DNA of 24,281 nt from T3SED10-260 sp035363255 (GTDB taxonomy: Bacteria; Caldisericota; Caldisericia; UBA6126), in assembly GCA_035363255.1 (NCBI GenBank), contig DAOSES010000027.1:1-24281 (forward strand), in the 5' to 3' direction. A program made the translations under genes and the position numbers. The notes under the pieces are model-generated. The model was not told the origin of the DNA, searched no databases, and saw nothing but the letters and a program-made list of their open reading frames with translations. This document shows, in pieces, positions 6,588 to 14,490 of the stretch (its first letter is position 1; the number at the start of each line of letters is the position of its first letter).

Positions 6588-9500
6588 CTATATACTCATC
6601 CCCATTTCTCGGCTTAGGATGCCAAGATCGAAGAGATCTATCCGCATGTCCTGGTTGAAATCACTCTTTTCATCATAGTTGGCCTCTCCTACCTTACTGC
6701 CAAAGCTGGGCATGAAAAGCTCAAAATCATGGCGATCGACCACTTTATCTTTGTTCAAATCCCCCAAAAGAAAGACTCGGTTTGAGCTCCTGCTTTTCAC
6801 TTCATAGGCTTTGACTCGATAGCTGTTTTGACTAGCGGTATGAATCACAAAGGATCGGGTATAAAAGAAAATCTCCCCTCGGTTGAGGACTGAAAATTCA
6901 AGCTCCAGAAAGGGCAGTTCGTTGATCATGGCAGGGCTTAAGCCTGTAGTATGGAGCTCCACTTTGAGCAGGCTTTCCTTGTCATCTGCCATCACAAGCT
7001 GAGTAAGACCCTCTTTAGCCAGAAAGCTTTGAAGCTCTGCTTTTTGGAAGGCCATCTGCTGGGCTGGGCCATAATGCAAATGAAACTCAATTTTGGTGAT
7101 TTCCTCTTCGGAGAATAGCTGGGGTGGAAGCTCATTGAAGCGCAGTCCAAGGCGGACTGTATCGTCACCTCGATACATTTTCAGAGCACTCAGATTTGCG
7201 GTGGTGAGTGGGGGAATATCGGAGGCTAGCACCTGAAAAGCCTTTCTGAAAGGTCCATAGGCTTTGGTAGTCCACTCCTGACCCTTTTGTTCGGGCATGT
7301 TGATGGTGAAACAGAGATAATAAGGGCCCTTGGGCAGAAAGAGCTGGTTGTTTTCGTTGGTGCCGTCCCAGAGGAAGGTATATTCACCCACCATGTGGTT
7401 GGGGAAGGTGTGAATCTTGCCCCATTCCTCTCCGCTGTCATCCACCACAAAAAGCTTGACCGTGCCATAATTGAAGCTGGTATAGCTGGTATTATCCTTG
7501 TTGACCCGAGACGTGATTTCGCCAGCGTTTAATGAAAAGGAGATTTGAACGGGGGAAGAGGCGAGGGCATTGGGCTTGGAAAGGTCGAGTTTATCTTGCG
7601 AAAGTCGGATATTGCTTACGGAATCTTCCACCTGTGGGGCAGGATCTCGGTAGCAGATCAGGGGGATATGCAGTTTATCGCCCAGCTTGATGATGCCTTC
7701 GTAGCGATTTTGAAGGTAAGCAGACTTCTTGCTGTGGATGGTGATGCTAAAGCTGGCATCTTGTCCTTTTTCCAGTGTGAGTTCGCTTTTATCAAAGCTC
7801 AGGTTGAGGGGAAGGGCTTCGTGGCTTAGGTGGAAAAACTCAGCACTGAGGGGGAAGACTTGCGTTTGATCGCTGGCATTGGTGACGCTGAAGCTTTGGG
7901 TGACTTCCTCGGGAATGGGGGTAAACACCATAGCTCGTGGCTCAATAAAGGCCGGGGTTTGCAGAGCTTTATCCAAACGGGCCGATCCTGCTCCCTGGAG
8001 GGTAAAGGATATGGGAAGCTGGTTGATAGGGTTGATCATCAGGTCGGCGGTGTTCATCAAAGCGGATTTGATTTGCGGGTGGTTCCATTCAGGTCGGGCT
8101 TCTTTGAGCAATGCGCTCATCCCTGAAATCATAGGGGTGGAAAAGGAAGTTCCGCTGGAATTGCCATACTTGCCCCCTGAAACAGTGGAGACAACTTGGG
8201 TGGCGGGAGCAGTGATTTCGGGCTTGAATGCGGAGTCTCCCGAGAGCCCCATGGAGGAAAAATTGGCGATGGTGCTGTATTGCTTGTAGTCTATCTGAAA
8301 GGTGGCCTGCTGGCTCAGGGCTCTTTTGACATATTCTCCGTCTTCTTTGCTAAGCGAGATGGAGGGGGGAAGGTGTTGAATCGTGCTTTTATCTTGACCC
8401 GAGGGGAGCACCTGGAAAGCGATATTTTGATGTGGGGTATTGTTGTAGAAAATGATGCCCACTGCGCCTGCTTGGAAGACGTTTTCTGCTTTGTCTCGAA
8501 AGGAGAGACTGTCTTTTTCGGGTCCTCGTTGGATGAGGGCAACTTTTTGGCTCAGATCGAGTTTACTCAGTTCTTCCTTCAACCCATAGCCTGCATCGAT
8601 GATTCCATTTTGAAATAAAGCGTTGGTTATTTTTTGCGAATGGGGAGTTTGCAGGGCTTGCAAGGTACGAGCTATGCCTTCGTTGGGGCTCACCGTCAGG
8701 AAGGGAGTCTCTTTTCGGTCATCCGTGCCACCTACGGAAAAGGCAGTGTCCACGATACTTGGGATGAGAATAGGCCAGGGGACTTCTTTTCGTCGGGAAC
8801 CCGAGTTTCCTGCGCCTGCTACCACCAGGGTGCCTGCTTTGTCCACGTTTCGGACCGCGCGGTGAAACGCCGAATCGCCTGCGGAAGGATCACTTGAGTT
8901 TCCCCCAAAGGAGCAATTGAGCACATCACAACCATCTTTGACTGCCCTTTCCATGGCTCCCAACACGTCTGCCGGTGCATTGTTTTTATTTGAAAATATC
9001 TTATAGACCATGAGATTGGCATCATAGGCCATACCACGACCTTGTTTTTCGTCAGTGCTCCCAAGCCCTGCGGCAATCCCGGCCACCAGTGTGCCATGAG
9101 AGCCATCGTCTTTAATGTCCTCGTTGTTGTCTGCGATGTTGTAGCCCCCTTTGATTTTTCCTTCCTGGGCAAATTCGGGGTGTTGGGGGTCGATGCCAGT
9201 ATCCATGACTCCGATGAGCATGTTTTTACCCGAAAGAGGGGGAAGGTCAGCGTCTTCCATACCCTCCCAGGCAAGCTGGGTGCCTGAGCTTTTGGATGCT
9301 AAATTGCGAACGGGCTGGAAGTTTAGCCTTGCATCGTGGATTTTATAGACCTGAGGGCAGAGGCTGAGGGCTTCGATATCACTTCCTTTGATTTCTGCGG
9401 TGATGGCGTTGAGCGTGAGGGTAAGGTGATGCTTTGGAATGAGGGAGAGCCTTTTTCGGCCGGCCCAGGTGAGGAATTGCTCTTGCTTTTGGAGGAGCTC

Positions 9501-9767
9501 TTGCTGGTAAGCATTTGTGGAAGCCAGGAGGGAAGCTGGAGGGGCGGAAGGGCTTGCAAAGGGTTGTGCTTTTTGCTGAAGCCAATATTCCACCCCGGGG
9601 AGATCTCGAAACTCTACCACGATAGGGATCCATTCGGAGGATTGGCTGACTTCCTGCAAGAAAACAGGATCGATGCGTTCATGGGGTTGAGCAATCGCTA
9701 GATGAGCCCATGGAGATGAGAGAAATGCCAGCACCAACACCAAGGTATATACTCTTTTCACACTCAT
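6588..9767 (-). CDS. Secreted subtilisin-like (S8) protease with dockerin domain
   Basis: This is an exported serine protease of 1059 aa. The signal peptide ends near AIAQP (residues 1-27). A propeptide-like region follows to about 155. The S8 domain has Asp189 (VMDTG), His224 (GSHGT), oxyanion Asn321 (AGNSG) and Ser541 (GTSFSTP). A PA domain of about 100 residues is inserted before the Ser block (LIQRG...AGAVGIIFYNN). Beta-sandwich repeats follow. The last 60 residues carry two calcium-binding repeats, GDLNKDKVVDRHDF and SDFNQDMRIDLFDL, i.e. a type I dockerin. The dockerin implies docking to a cohesin on the cell surface or a complex; no cohesin is in the window. The start at 9767 is chosen over 9830 because it follows AAGGGGG and begins a normal signal peptide. 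The longer start would lie in the promoter. Confidence 0.9.
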   Translation of the reverse strand: MSVKRVYTLVLVLAFLSSPWAHLAIAQPHERIDPVFLQEVSQSSEWIPIVVEFRDLPGVEYWLQQKAQPFASPSAPPASLLASTNAYQQELLQKQEQFLTWAGRKRLSLIPKHHLTLTLNAITAEIKGSDIEALSLCPQVYKIHDARLNFQPVRNLASKSSGTQLAWEGMEDADLPPLSGKNMLIGVMDTGIDPQHPEFAQEGKIKGGYNIADNNEDIKDDGSHGTLVAGIAAGLGSTDEKQGRGMAYDANLMVYKIFSNKNNAPADVLGAMERAVKDGCDVLNCSFGGNSSDPSAGDSAFHRAVRNVDKAGTLVVAGAGNSGSRRKEVPWPILIPSIVDTAFSVGGTDDRKETPFLTVSPNEGIARTLQALQTPHSQKITNALFQNGIIDAGYGLKEELSKLDLSQKVALIQRGPEKDSLSFRDKAENVFQAGAVGIIFYNNTPHQNIAFQVLPSGQDKSTIQHLPPSISLSKEDGEYVKRALSQQATFQIDYKQYSTIANFSSMGLSGDSAFKPEITAPATQVVSTVSGGKYGNSSGTSFSTPMISGMSALLKEARPEWNHPQIKSALMNTADLMINPINQLPISFTLQGAGSARLDKALQTPAFIEPRAMVFTPIPEEVTQSFSVTNASDQTQVFPLSAEFFHLSHEALPLNLSFDKSELTLEKGQDASFSITIHSKKSAYLQNRYEGIIKLGDKLHIPLICYRDPAPQVEDSVSNIRLSQDKLDLSKPNALASSPVQISFSLNAGEITSRVNKDNTSYTSFNYGTVKLFVVDDSGEEWGKIHTFPNHMVGEYTFLWDGTNENNQLFLPKGPYYLCFTINMPEQKGQEWTTKAYGPFRKAFQVLASDIPPLTTANLSALKMYRGDDTVRLGLRFNELPPQLFSEEEITKIEFHLHYGPAQQMAFQKAELQSFLAKEGLTQLVMADDKESLLKVELHTTGLSPAMINELPFLELEFSVLNRGEIFFYTRSFVIHTASQNSYRVKAYEVKSRSSNRVFLLGDLNKDKVVDRHDFELFMPSFGSKVGEANYDEKSDFNQDMRIDLFDLGILSREMGMSI

Positions 9768-9807
9768 ACCTACCCCCTTCAAACGCACCAGAAATGCTTT
9801 GCTAATA

Positions 9808-9835
9808 ATCTTAACCCAACGCCAGGGCATGTCAA
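9808..9835 (-). promoter_or_regulatory. Predicted promoter of the S8 protease gene
   Basis: On the minus strand, a perfect TTGACA (9835-9830) is separated by 16 bp from TAAGAT (9813-9808). Transcription would begin near 9801, which supports translation from 9767. Confidence 0.6.
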
Positions 9836-9981
9836 TTTAGGGGAGGGGTAATGAAAAAAAAGGAAAAAAAAGTGTTCTTGCTAGGCGAGATTAGGGATTT
9901 GTTGAAAAAGGGAGGAAGGAGGGATTAAGAAATTTTCCAAGGAATGATCAATTTCCTATAATGCAAAATCAGTTTTTATCC

Positions 9982-10333
9982 TTTTTCTGCTATACTATGA
10001 AAAAAAATAAGTAGATAAATTGAGCTTAGGGTACCTTGAAAACCGATAGTTTACAAAAAGTAGCGTAAAATTAAAATCATTGTTTAGCATCTTATAGTGA
10101 AATCCTTGAAAGTCCCTGTGAATGTTAGCTTAACGGAAACAGGCACTTTGAGGAGGTTTCCCGAAAAAAAGGGCTCTCGGAGGAGTGCCCATTAATTCAG
10201 CTTCAATTTAATTGCATGTCCGATAATGCAAGGTTTGCTGAAGCGTTTTTTTGCTAAATCATTGTTTAATTTTCGGGGGTTTCCAAAACAGCCCCCTTTG
10301 AAACCCATCCCATGAGGCTCAAAAATGGGAAGG
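9982..10333 (+). promoter_or_regulatory. CRISPR leader L1, long form
   Basis: This 352-bp leader ends directly at a CRISPR repeat. It is nearly identical to leader L4 (21158-21509), which has the same length. Conserved parts in order are a -10 box TATACT (9991-9996), the block GGGTACCTTGAAAACCGAT (ends 10047), a roughly 250-bp structured segment (separate entry), and a 30-bp repeat-proximal anchor starting CCCATCCCATGAGG (10304-10333). The anchor is identical in all four leaders. Its CCCAT and ATGGG can pair. The anchor is the obvious candidate for spacer-integration docking. No protein-coding gene is seen between 9831 and 10333. Confidence 0.8.
10003..10252 (+). ncRNA. Putative structured RNA inside leader L1
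   Basis: The segment lies between the -10 box and a terminator-like hairpin. Stems: AAAGTCCCTGT (10109-10119) with ACAGGCACTTT (10139-10149), 10 of 11 pairs; GGGC and CTC with GAG and GCCC (10171-10190); TTCAGC (10196) with GCTGAA (ending 10242), enclosing TTGCAT with ATGCAA, followed by GCG and seven Ts (10246-10252). Compared with L4, two pairs of the first stem change on both sides (C-G to T-A and G-C to A-T), and two others change to G-U wobbles. That pattern fits selection for RNA structure. The ends are inferred from the -10 box and T-run. No known RNA family is recognised. Confidence 0.45.
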
Positions 10334-10364
10334 GTCTGAAAGCAGTAGTTACCTTCTAAAGGTT
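10334..10364 (+). CRISPR. Zero-spacer array after L1: one truncated repeat
   Basis: A single 31-nt repeat copy directly follows the long leader L1. It lacks the last six bases of the 37-nt repeat in the same way as the terminal repeats of the other arrays. This is what remains of an array that lost all spacers, or one that never acquired any. Confidence 0.75.
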
Positions 10365-10380
10365 GTTTCATTAGCTGAAA

Positions 10381-10501
10381 GATCGTACCCTTTGAGCAAT
10401 TCTGGTATACTATGAGAAAAATAGTTGCTTTGGTTAATTGTAGGGTACCTTGAAAACCGATCTATTAGGCTCCCATCCCATGAGGCTCAAAAATGGGAAG
10501 G
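10381..10501 (+). promoter_or_regulatory. CRISPR leader L2, short form
   Basis: This 121-bp leader starts GATCGTACCC and carries TATACT (10406-10411), GGGTACCTTGAAAACCGAT (ending 10461) and the 30-bp anchor (10472-10501). It lacks the roughly 250-bp structured segment of L1 and L4; ten bases (CTATTAGGCT) replace it. It begins 16 bp after the preceding truncated repeat. Confidence 0.8.
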
Positions 10502-11135
10502 GTCTGAAAGCAGTAGTTACCTTCTAAAGGTTTGAGACAAACGAAAAGGTGCTCTCAGGTACAATCACCTTAGCAGGTTGTCTGAAAGCAGTAGTTACCT
10601 TCTAAAGGTTTGAGACGTATAATCACGAAAATCTTTTTAAACATGTTTCTCCGTCTGAAAGCAGTAGTTACCTTCTAAAGGTTTGAGACACAGTAATAGG
10701 GTCGCCATTGCGGTCAGTTTCTTCTTCGTCTGAAAGCAGTAGTTACCTTCTAAAGGTTTGAGACTTAAAAATCTTTTAACCCATAAACCTTTATCTCCAA
10801 AAGTCTGAAAGCAGTAGTTACCTTCTAAAGGTTTGAGACGTTGCCTTATCGACCGCTTCAATCATTATGGCGTATCTTAGTCTGAAAGCAGTAGTTACCT
10901 TCTAAAGGTTTGAGACAATGAGGATTCTAGATGATTTCGAACAGGTGGTAGAAAGTCTGAAAGCAGTAGTTACCTTCTAAAGGTTTGAGACAAGGTCTTG
11001 AATGCCATCCCCCTTGCGATTGTACCTTGGTCTGAAAGCAGTAGTTACCTTCTAAAGGTTTGAGACTTTTCAAAAGTTCCACCCTACGATGTTTACTACC
11101 TTTTGTCTGAAAGCAATGGTTACCTTCTAAAGGTT
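10502..11135 (+). CRISPR. CRISPR array 1b, 9 repeats and 8 spacers
   Basis: The repeat is 37 nt, starting GTCTGAAAGCAGTAG and ending TTTGAGAC, with an internal hairpin ACCTT-CTA-AAGGT. Repeat starts are 10502, 10580, 10653, 10728, 10803, 10880, 10955, 11030 and 11105. Spacers are 36-41 nt, mostly 38. The last copy has AATGG for AGTAG and stops after AAAGGTT, marking the leader-distal end, so the array is read on the plus strand. Cas6 cutting at the hairpin base would leave an 8-nt TTTGAGAC-type 5' handle. No spacer matches another within the window. Confidence 0.97.
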
Positions 11136-11151
11136 GGTATGTTCGGAGAAG

Positions 11152-11273
11152 GATCGTACCCTTCGAGCAATTCAGGTAAACTATGAGAAGAATAGTGGTT
11201 TTGGTTAATTAATAGGGTACCTTGAAAACCGATCGATTTGGCTCCCATCCCATGAGGCTCAAAAATGGGAAGG
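11152..11273 (+). promoter_or_regulatory. CRISPR leader L3, short form
   Basis: This 122-bp leader is closely similar to L2 and begins at the same 16-bp distance from the preceding truncated repeat. The -10 box has decayed to TAAACT. GGGTACCTTGAAAACCGAT (ending 11233) and the 30-bp anchor (11244-11273) are intact. The structured segment is absent. Confidence 0.8.
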
Positions 11274-11379
11274 GTCTGAAAGTAGTAGTTACCTTCTAAA
11301 GGTTTGAGACCTCCCAATCAGTTTCCCATTGATTTGTCAAGACATATCGTCTGAAAGCAGTAGTTACCTTCTAAAGGTT
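11274..11379 (+). CRISPR. CRISPR array 1c, 2 repeats and 1 spacer
   Basis: The first repeat (11274-11310) is full-length with one change (AAAGTAG for AAAGCAG). A 38-nt spacer (11311-11348) follows, then a terminal repeat (11349-11379) cut after AAAGGTT. Confidence 0.93.
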
Positions 11380-11393
11380 GTTTTGTTTATTGG

Positions 11394-11421
11394 TTGAAGC
11401 ATTTTCCTTATTCCATATAAT
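11394..11421 (+). promoter_or_regulatory. Predicted cas6 promoter
   Basis: TTGAAG (11394-11399) is separated by 16 bp from a perfect TATAAT (11416-11421), 43 bp before the cas6 start and just after the last truncated repeat. It suggests cas6 is transcribed independently of the array and of the opposite-strand cas operon. Confidence 0.55.
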
Positions 11422-11464
11422 TAACTCATGAAAAGCATTAAGCAAATGAAAAGCGAGTGAACAC

Positions 11465-12226
11465 ATGAGGTTGCGGATTGTGCTGAAACCTCTCGCTGGA
11501 GAGTTGTGCCTTCCCATTCATTATCATTATTGTTTACAATCGTTTATTTATCATATGCTGCCAAATGAAATGTCGCAATATGTTCATGATAATGGCTTTA
11601 TTGCTGGTAATAAACGCTTCAGAATGTTTACATTCTCAGATATTCTTGAAGAAGGTGAACGTTTACCTGCTTCGGATCAGCCCTCATTACTTTTCACTCA
11701 AACTATCAGCTTTCTGATCTCTACAGCAATTCCTGAATTAGGTGACAGTCTTGTTGAAGGTCTGGAAAATGCATTGCAATCCAGCAACTATACCTTTAAC
11801 CGACAGGCCATAGCTGTCACAAAATACTCTCTACTCCCTGAGCCAGATTTTTCTGCTTTGAATACTTTGTCGCAAGGGGTGAAGATTAAAATGCTAAGTC
11901 CCTTGACTGTGTATGAAACTCATGAGAAACAAGTCACGTACCATGAACCAGCTACAGAACCATTTGACCGTTGCCTGAGAACTAATGCTTTGGAAAAAAT
12001 GAAGGTGATTGAAGGAGTTTCGTTTCAACACTTGACGTTGATACTTGAGCCTTCGGATCAAGCCCCAAGGAAAGCTATTATAATGTATAAAAGCGAAAAT
12101 AACCCCATAACTTCATGGAAAGGTCATTTTTTACTAAAGGGAAGCCCAGAGCTTTTAAAAATCACCTACCAGGCAGGTTTAGGTGCCAAAAACTCCCAGG
12201 GCTTTGGTATGTGGAAAGTTGTTTAG
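11465..12226 (+). CDS. cas6: Cas6 CRISPR RNA-processing endoribonuclease
   Basis: This 253-aa protein cuts the long CRISPR transcript within each repeat to give crRNAs. The N-terminus RLRIVLKPLAGELCLPIHY is the usual first ferredoxin-fold strand. HYHYCLQSFIYHML follows, giving candidate catalytic His residues at 19, 21 and 30. The C-terminal glycine-rich loop GLGAKNSQGFG (about 238-249) is the family hallmark. Length is typical. The repeat hairpin ACCTT-CTA-AAGGT is its likely substrate. It stands alone on the plus strand, and its stop codon overlaps the convergent PLD-like gene by 4 bp. The ribosome binding site is weak. Confidence 0.93.
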   Translation: MRLRIVLKPLAGELCLPIHYHYCLQSFIYHMLPNEMSQYVHDNGFIAGNKRFRMFTFSDILEEGERLPASDQPSLLFTQTISFLISTAIPELGDSLVEGLENALQSSNYTFNRQAIAVTKYSLLPEPDFSALNTLSQGVKIKMLSPLTVYETHEKQVTYHEPATEPFDRCLRTNALEKMKVIEGVSFQHLTLILEPSDQAPRKAIIMYKSENNPITSWKGHFLLKGSPELLKITYQAGLGAKNSQGFGMWKVV

Positions 12227-13062
12227 GCATTTTTTGATAATTTCCATAGTTGGTCCCAAAAATGCATATAACTTGATGCTATTGTAGCTTGGGCTGGGTT
12301 TATTTGGAAATTGAGTAATGGTGCATCCATGCCATCCTTACCTTTAGGTAATAGTCCAAGGTATACTTTCTTTTCATCTACTATGTACATCCACCACGGC
12401 ACAAACATGTCATAAACTCTAACTTCAATAGTAATAAGTTTTTTTCCAATGGTTAAATTTTTCAAACACTTTATATGATGTCTTATTCGTTCCTGATCTT
12501 CGTTAAGTTTTTTATTTACGTCATCTTGCTCAATATTGCCATCGTGTCTAAACAAGATAAGTTCTCTTAACAAGTCGAGATTATCTGGGTTAATAACAAG
12601 AAATTTTAAATCCATTTCCATATTGTTAGGTAAAGATTGTATCCATGATTTAAAAAGAGGGAAAAACGTATGTGAACTCACACCAAGGTAACATATACTT
12701 TTTTTTACTAAAGCCCATATTGCACGGTTTTTTTCAACTTTATAGTTTGGATCAAAATTTGTAAATCCAATAAGACGATTTCTGACGTTCATAAGATAGC
12801 TTGTATGTACAAAAAGGACAAAAATGATTACAGCAAATGTCATTGAAGTTATTATTGCTGCATTGATTTGTTGGTAAAAGACAAATGAAAATGCCCCAAT
12901 TGATCCAATAGCAATTAAAGCTGAAAAAACCTGAATATAGATTATCTTAGTGTTGAATTGGATATCATTCTTGTAAAATATCTTGATTCCAAAATACAAA
13001 ATAGCATAAATTATATTCGCAATTATCCCAATTGAAATATCATAAAAAACTGTATTATTCAC
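12223..13062 (-). CDS. Three-TM membrane protein with PLD-like domain, CRISPR-linked
   Basis: This 279-aa protein has three predicted membrane helices (about 8-30, 38-62 and 66-90). A cytoplasmic domain (about 117-277) resembles PLD-like/DUF5919-type domains: CYLGVSSHTFFPLFKSW, DLKFLVINPD, IEVRVYDMFVPWWMYIVDEK, LGLLPKGKDGMDAP and a final HFWDQLWKL. The HxK catalytic motif of classical phospholipase D is not present. The start is GTG at 13062 after TAGGATG. It begins 25 bp after the RAMP gene, so it is the last gene of the cas operon. Context suggests an ancillary membrane effector or sensor of the type III system, which is inference. The family call is by remembered motif pattern only. Confidence 0.65.
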   Translation of the reverse strand: MNNTVFYDISIGIIANIIYAILYFGIKIFYKNDIQFNTKIIYIQVFSALIAIGSIGAFSFVFYQQINAAIITSMTFAVIIFVLFVHTSYLMNVRNRLIGFTNFDPNYKVEKNRAIWALVKKSICYLGVSSHTFFPLFKSWIQSLPNNMEMDLKFLVINPDNLDLLRELILFRHDGNIEQDDVNKKLNEDQERIRHHIKCLKNLTIGKKLITIEVRVYDMFVPWWMYIVDEKKVYLGLLPKGKDGMDAPLLNFQINPAQATIASSYMHFWDQLWKLSKNA

Positions 13063-13087
13063 TTTTTCACATCCTACCCTTTTTATT

Positions 13088-14086
13088 CTACAATTCTAAG
13101 GTTCCATATTTATTTAGCTTTATTTTATTGGCTCCATTTTTTAAATTTAATGTAGACCCTGGAACCCATCCACATTTACCTTGGGTTGGTTCTTGTCCTG
13201 GACCCTTTTCGTTAGTCAGCAAACCTACCATCGGCTCAATATCTCCATAAAGATCAACATTTGAGCTATTTTTCAAGAGAGAATCATTTACGATAAAATG
13301 GGCTGGTACATGAATCATTGGCACTTCTTTTGAATTTATTTCTGAAGCTTGAATTTTGAATTCAGGATTATCAGATGGAACATCTGAAATTAGTTTTATG
13401 CAGTGGTCAAACAAAAAATTACTTTTTTCATCTTCAACTCGTTTAACTAGTCTCATTAAGCCATAGCCATATTTTCTGTCGCCACCAACAACTAATTCAG
13501 ATATAACTTTAAATAAATCAAATGTTGAACCATTGAAATCGACACTTGATAAGTCTATGTCATCCCTGTAAATAAGATAACCCACAAAAAAAACATTTAA
13601 CTTTTTAGAATTTAAATGAATAACATTTTTAATGAACTCAGTTTCATGAAGAGATCCATCCTCAGCAGAATTGCAATTAGGGTTGATGGCAGTTTGAGTT
13701 ATGGAAGAAATGAAAATACTTTCAAACTCTTCTTTATCTATACATCTATCCTTATTGATTGCATGGGGACATTCATATTCTAAACCTTTGTTGTCTCGAT
13801 ACCTTGGCTTTAAGCAATAGCACTTATCATTTTCGAATATTGCAGGGAAAAAGTAACTAGCAAAGATTTTTATATTCATTAATTCGGTGCCAATGTCCAT
13901 AAAATGTTTGTATGGGTTAGCATTTGCTGAAACAATAGATCTTCCAATTTTATTGGTGATAGCTCCCCACATGGCTGTGCCTGGAATGTAATATCTGGTT
14001 TGAAGAATAAAACCACGGCTAGTGCGACCTATTCTTAAGGGGGTATGGAGTTGATAAACCAGTTTTTCAATTTTCCATTTAGTCAT
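13088..14086 (-). CDS. Cas5-group RAMP protein (Cmr3/Csx10-like)
   Basis: This 332-aa repeat-associated protein of the type III complex has an N-terminus HTPLRIGRTSRGF followed by YYIPGTAMWGAI, typical of RAMP proteins that hold the crRNA 5' end. A glycine-rich LVVGGDRKYGYGLMRL lies near residue 200. Cysteines at 89, 91, 106 and 115 could bind zinc. It follows cmr5 with a one-base TAATG overlap. In the subtype III-C gene order this position belongs to the cmr3-like Cas5 subunit, and the N-terminus is also reminiscent of Csx10. The RAMP call is solid; the exact subunit is inferred from order. Confidence 0.72.
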   Translation of the reverse strand: MTKWKIEKLVYQLHTPLRIGRTSRGFILQTRYYIPGTAMWGAITNKIGRSIVSANANPYKHFMDIGTELMNIKIFASYFFPAIFENDKCYCLKPRYRDNKGLEYECPHAINKDRCIDKEEFESIFISSITQTAINPNCNSAEDGSLHETEFIKNVIHLNSKKLNVFFVGYLIYRDDIDLSSVDFNGSTFDLFKVISELVVGGDRKYGYGLMRLVKRVEDEKSNFLFDHCIKLISDVPSDNPEFKIQASEINSKEVPMIHVPAHFIVNDSLLKNSSNVDLYGDIEPMVGLLTNEKGPGQEPTQGKCGWVPGSTLNLKNGANKIKLNKYGTLEL

Positions 14087-14490
14087 TACTTTACCTTTTT
14101 CATATAAGCTTTTGCAAGATAACGAGCATAGGTAAGCATTTTTTCAATCATGTTTTTGGTAAAATATACTTCATCAATGTTGTTTGATCTTTCTGATATC
14201 ATCTTTTCAAGCTTTTTGTACTTTTCTTTCTCTGGCGTAGATTCTTTGGTTTGAGGATATATTTCACCAATTAACTCGGTTGAACATTCAACAATAGCAT
14301 CATAGATTATCCCATAAGCAGAATCATCTCTTTTAGAAGAAACAAATACATAAAAACCAAACAAACCATTTTCTTGTAAAACACCCAGAGTTTTTTGAAA
14401 ACTATTTTCAGCTTTATTCTTATCTATTTTTATTATTGTTTCAATAAGTTCATTAGCTCTTCTGAAAGCCAAAAGATCTAAATTATGCAT
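14086..14490 (-). CDS. cmr5: Cmr5-like small subunit of the type III complex
   Basis: This is a 134-aa helical protein. LLAFRRANELIETIIKI, GVLQENGLFGFYVFV and a C-terminal LTYARYLAKAYMKK are typical of the Cmr5/Cas11 small subunits that line the inner side of the crRNA-target duplex. The start at 14490 is used because AGGAGG lies seven bases upstream. A TTG at 14508 would place that ribosome binding site inside the gene. The start overlaps the cmr4 stop (ATGCATAA), so translation is coupled. Confidence 0.82.
   Translation of the reverse strand: MHNLDLLAFRRANELIETIIKIDKNKAENSFQKTLGVLQENGLFGFYVFVSSKRDDSAYGIIYDAIVECSTELIGEIYPQTKESTPEKEKYKKLEKMISERSNNIDEVYFTKNMIEKMLTYARYLAKAYMKKVK

Noticed and set aside
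7287..9701. Many plus-strand and alternative minus-strand open frames within the S8 protease gene
   Set aside because: They are antisense or shifted shadows of a clear protease gene with intact catalytic motifs, and none has a plausible ribosome binding site with a domain.
10003..10252. Leader RNA considered as a tracrRNA or a known riboswitch
   Set aside because: It has no anti-repeat complementary to the CRISPR repeat, the system is type III with Cas6, and no known riboswitch core was recognised.
10637..11317. Minus-strand open frames running through the CRISPR repeats
   Set aside because: They consist of the repeat translated over and over with spacer-derived sequence between; they have no start signals and no protein character.
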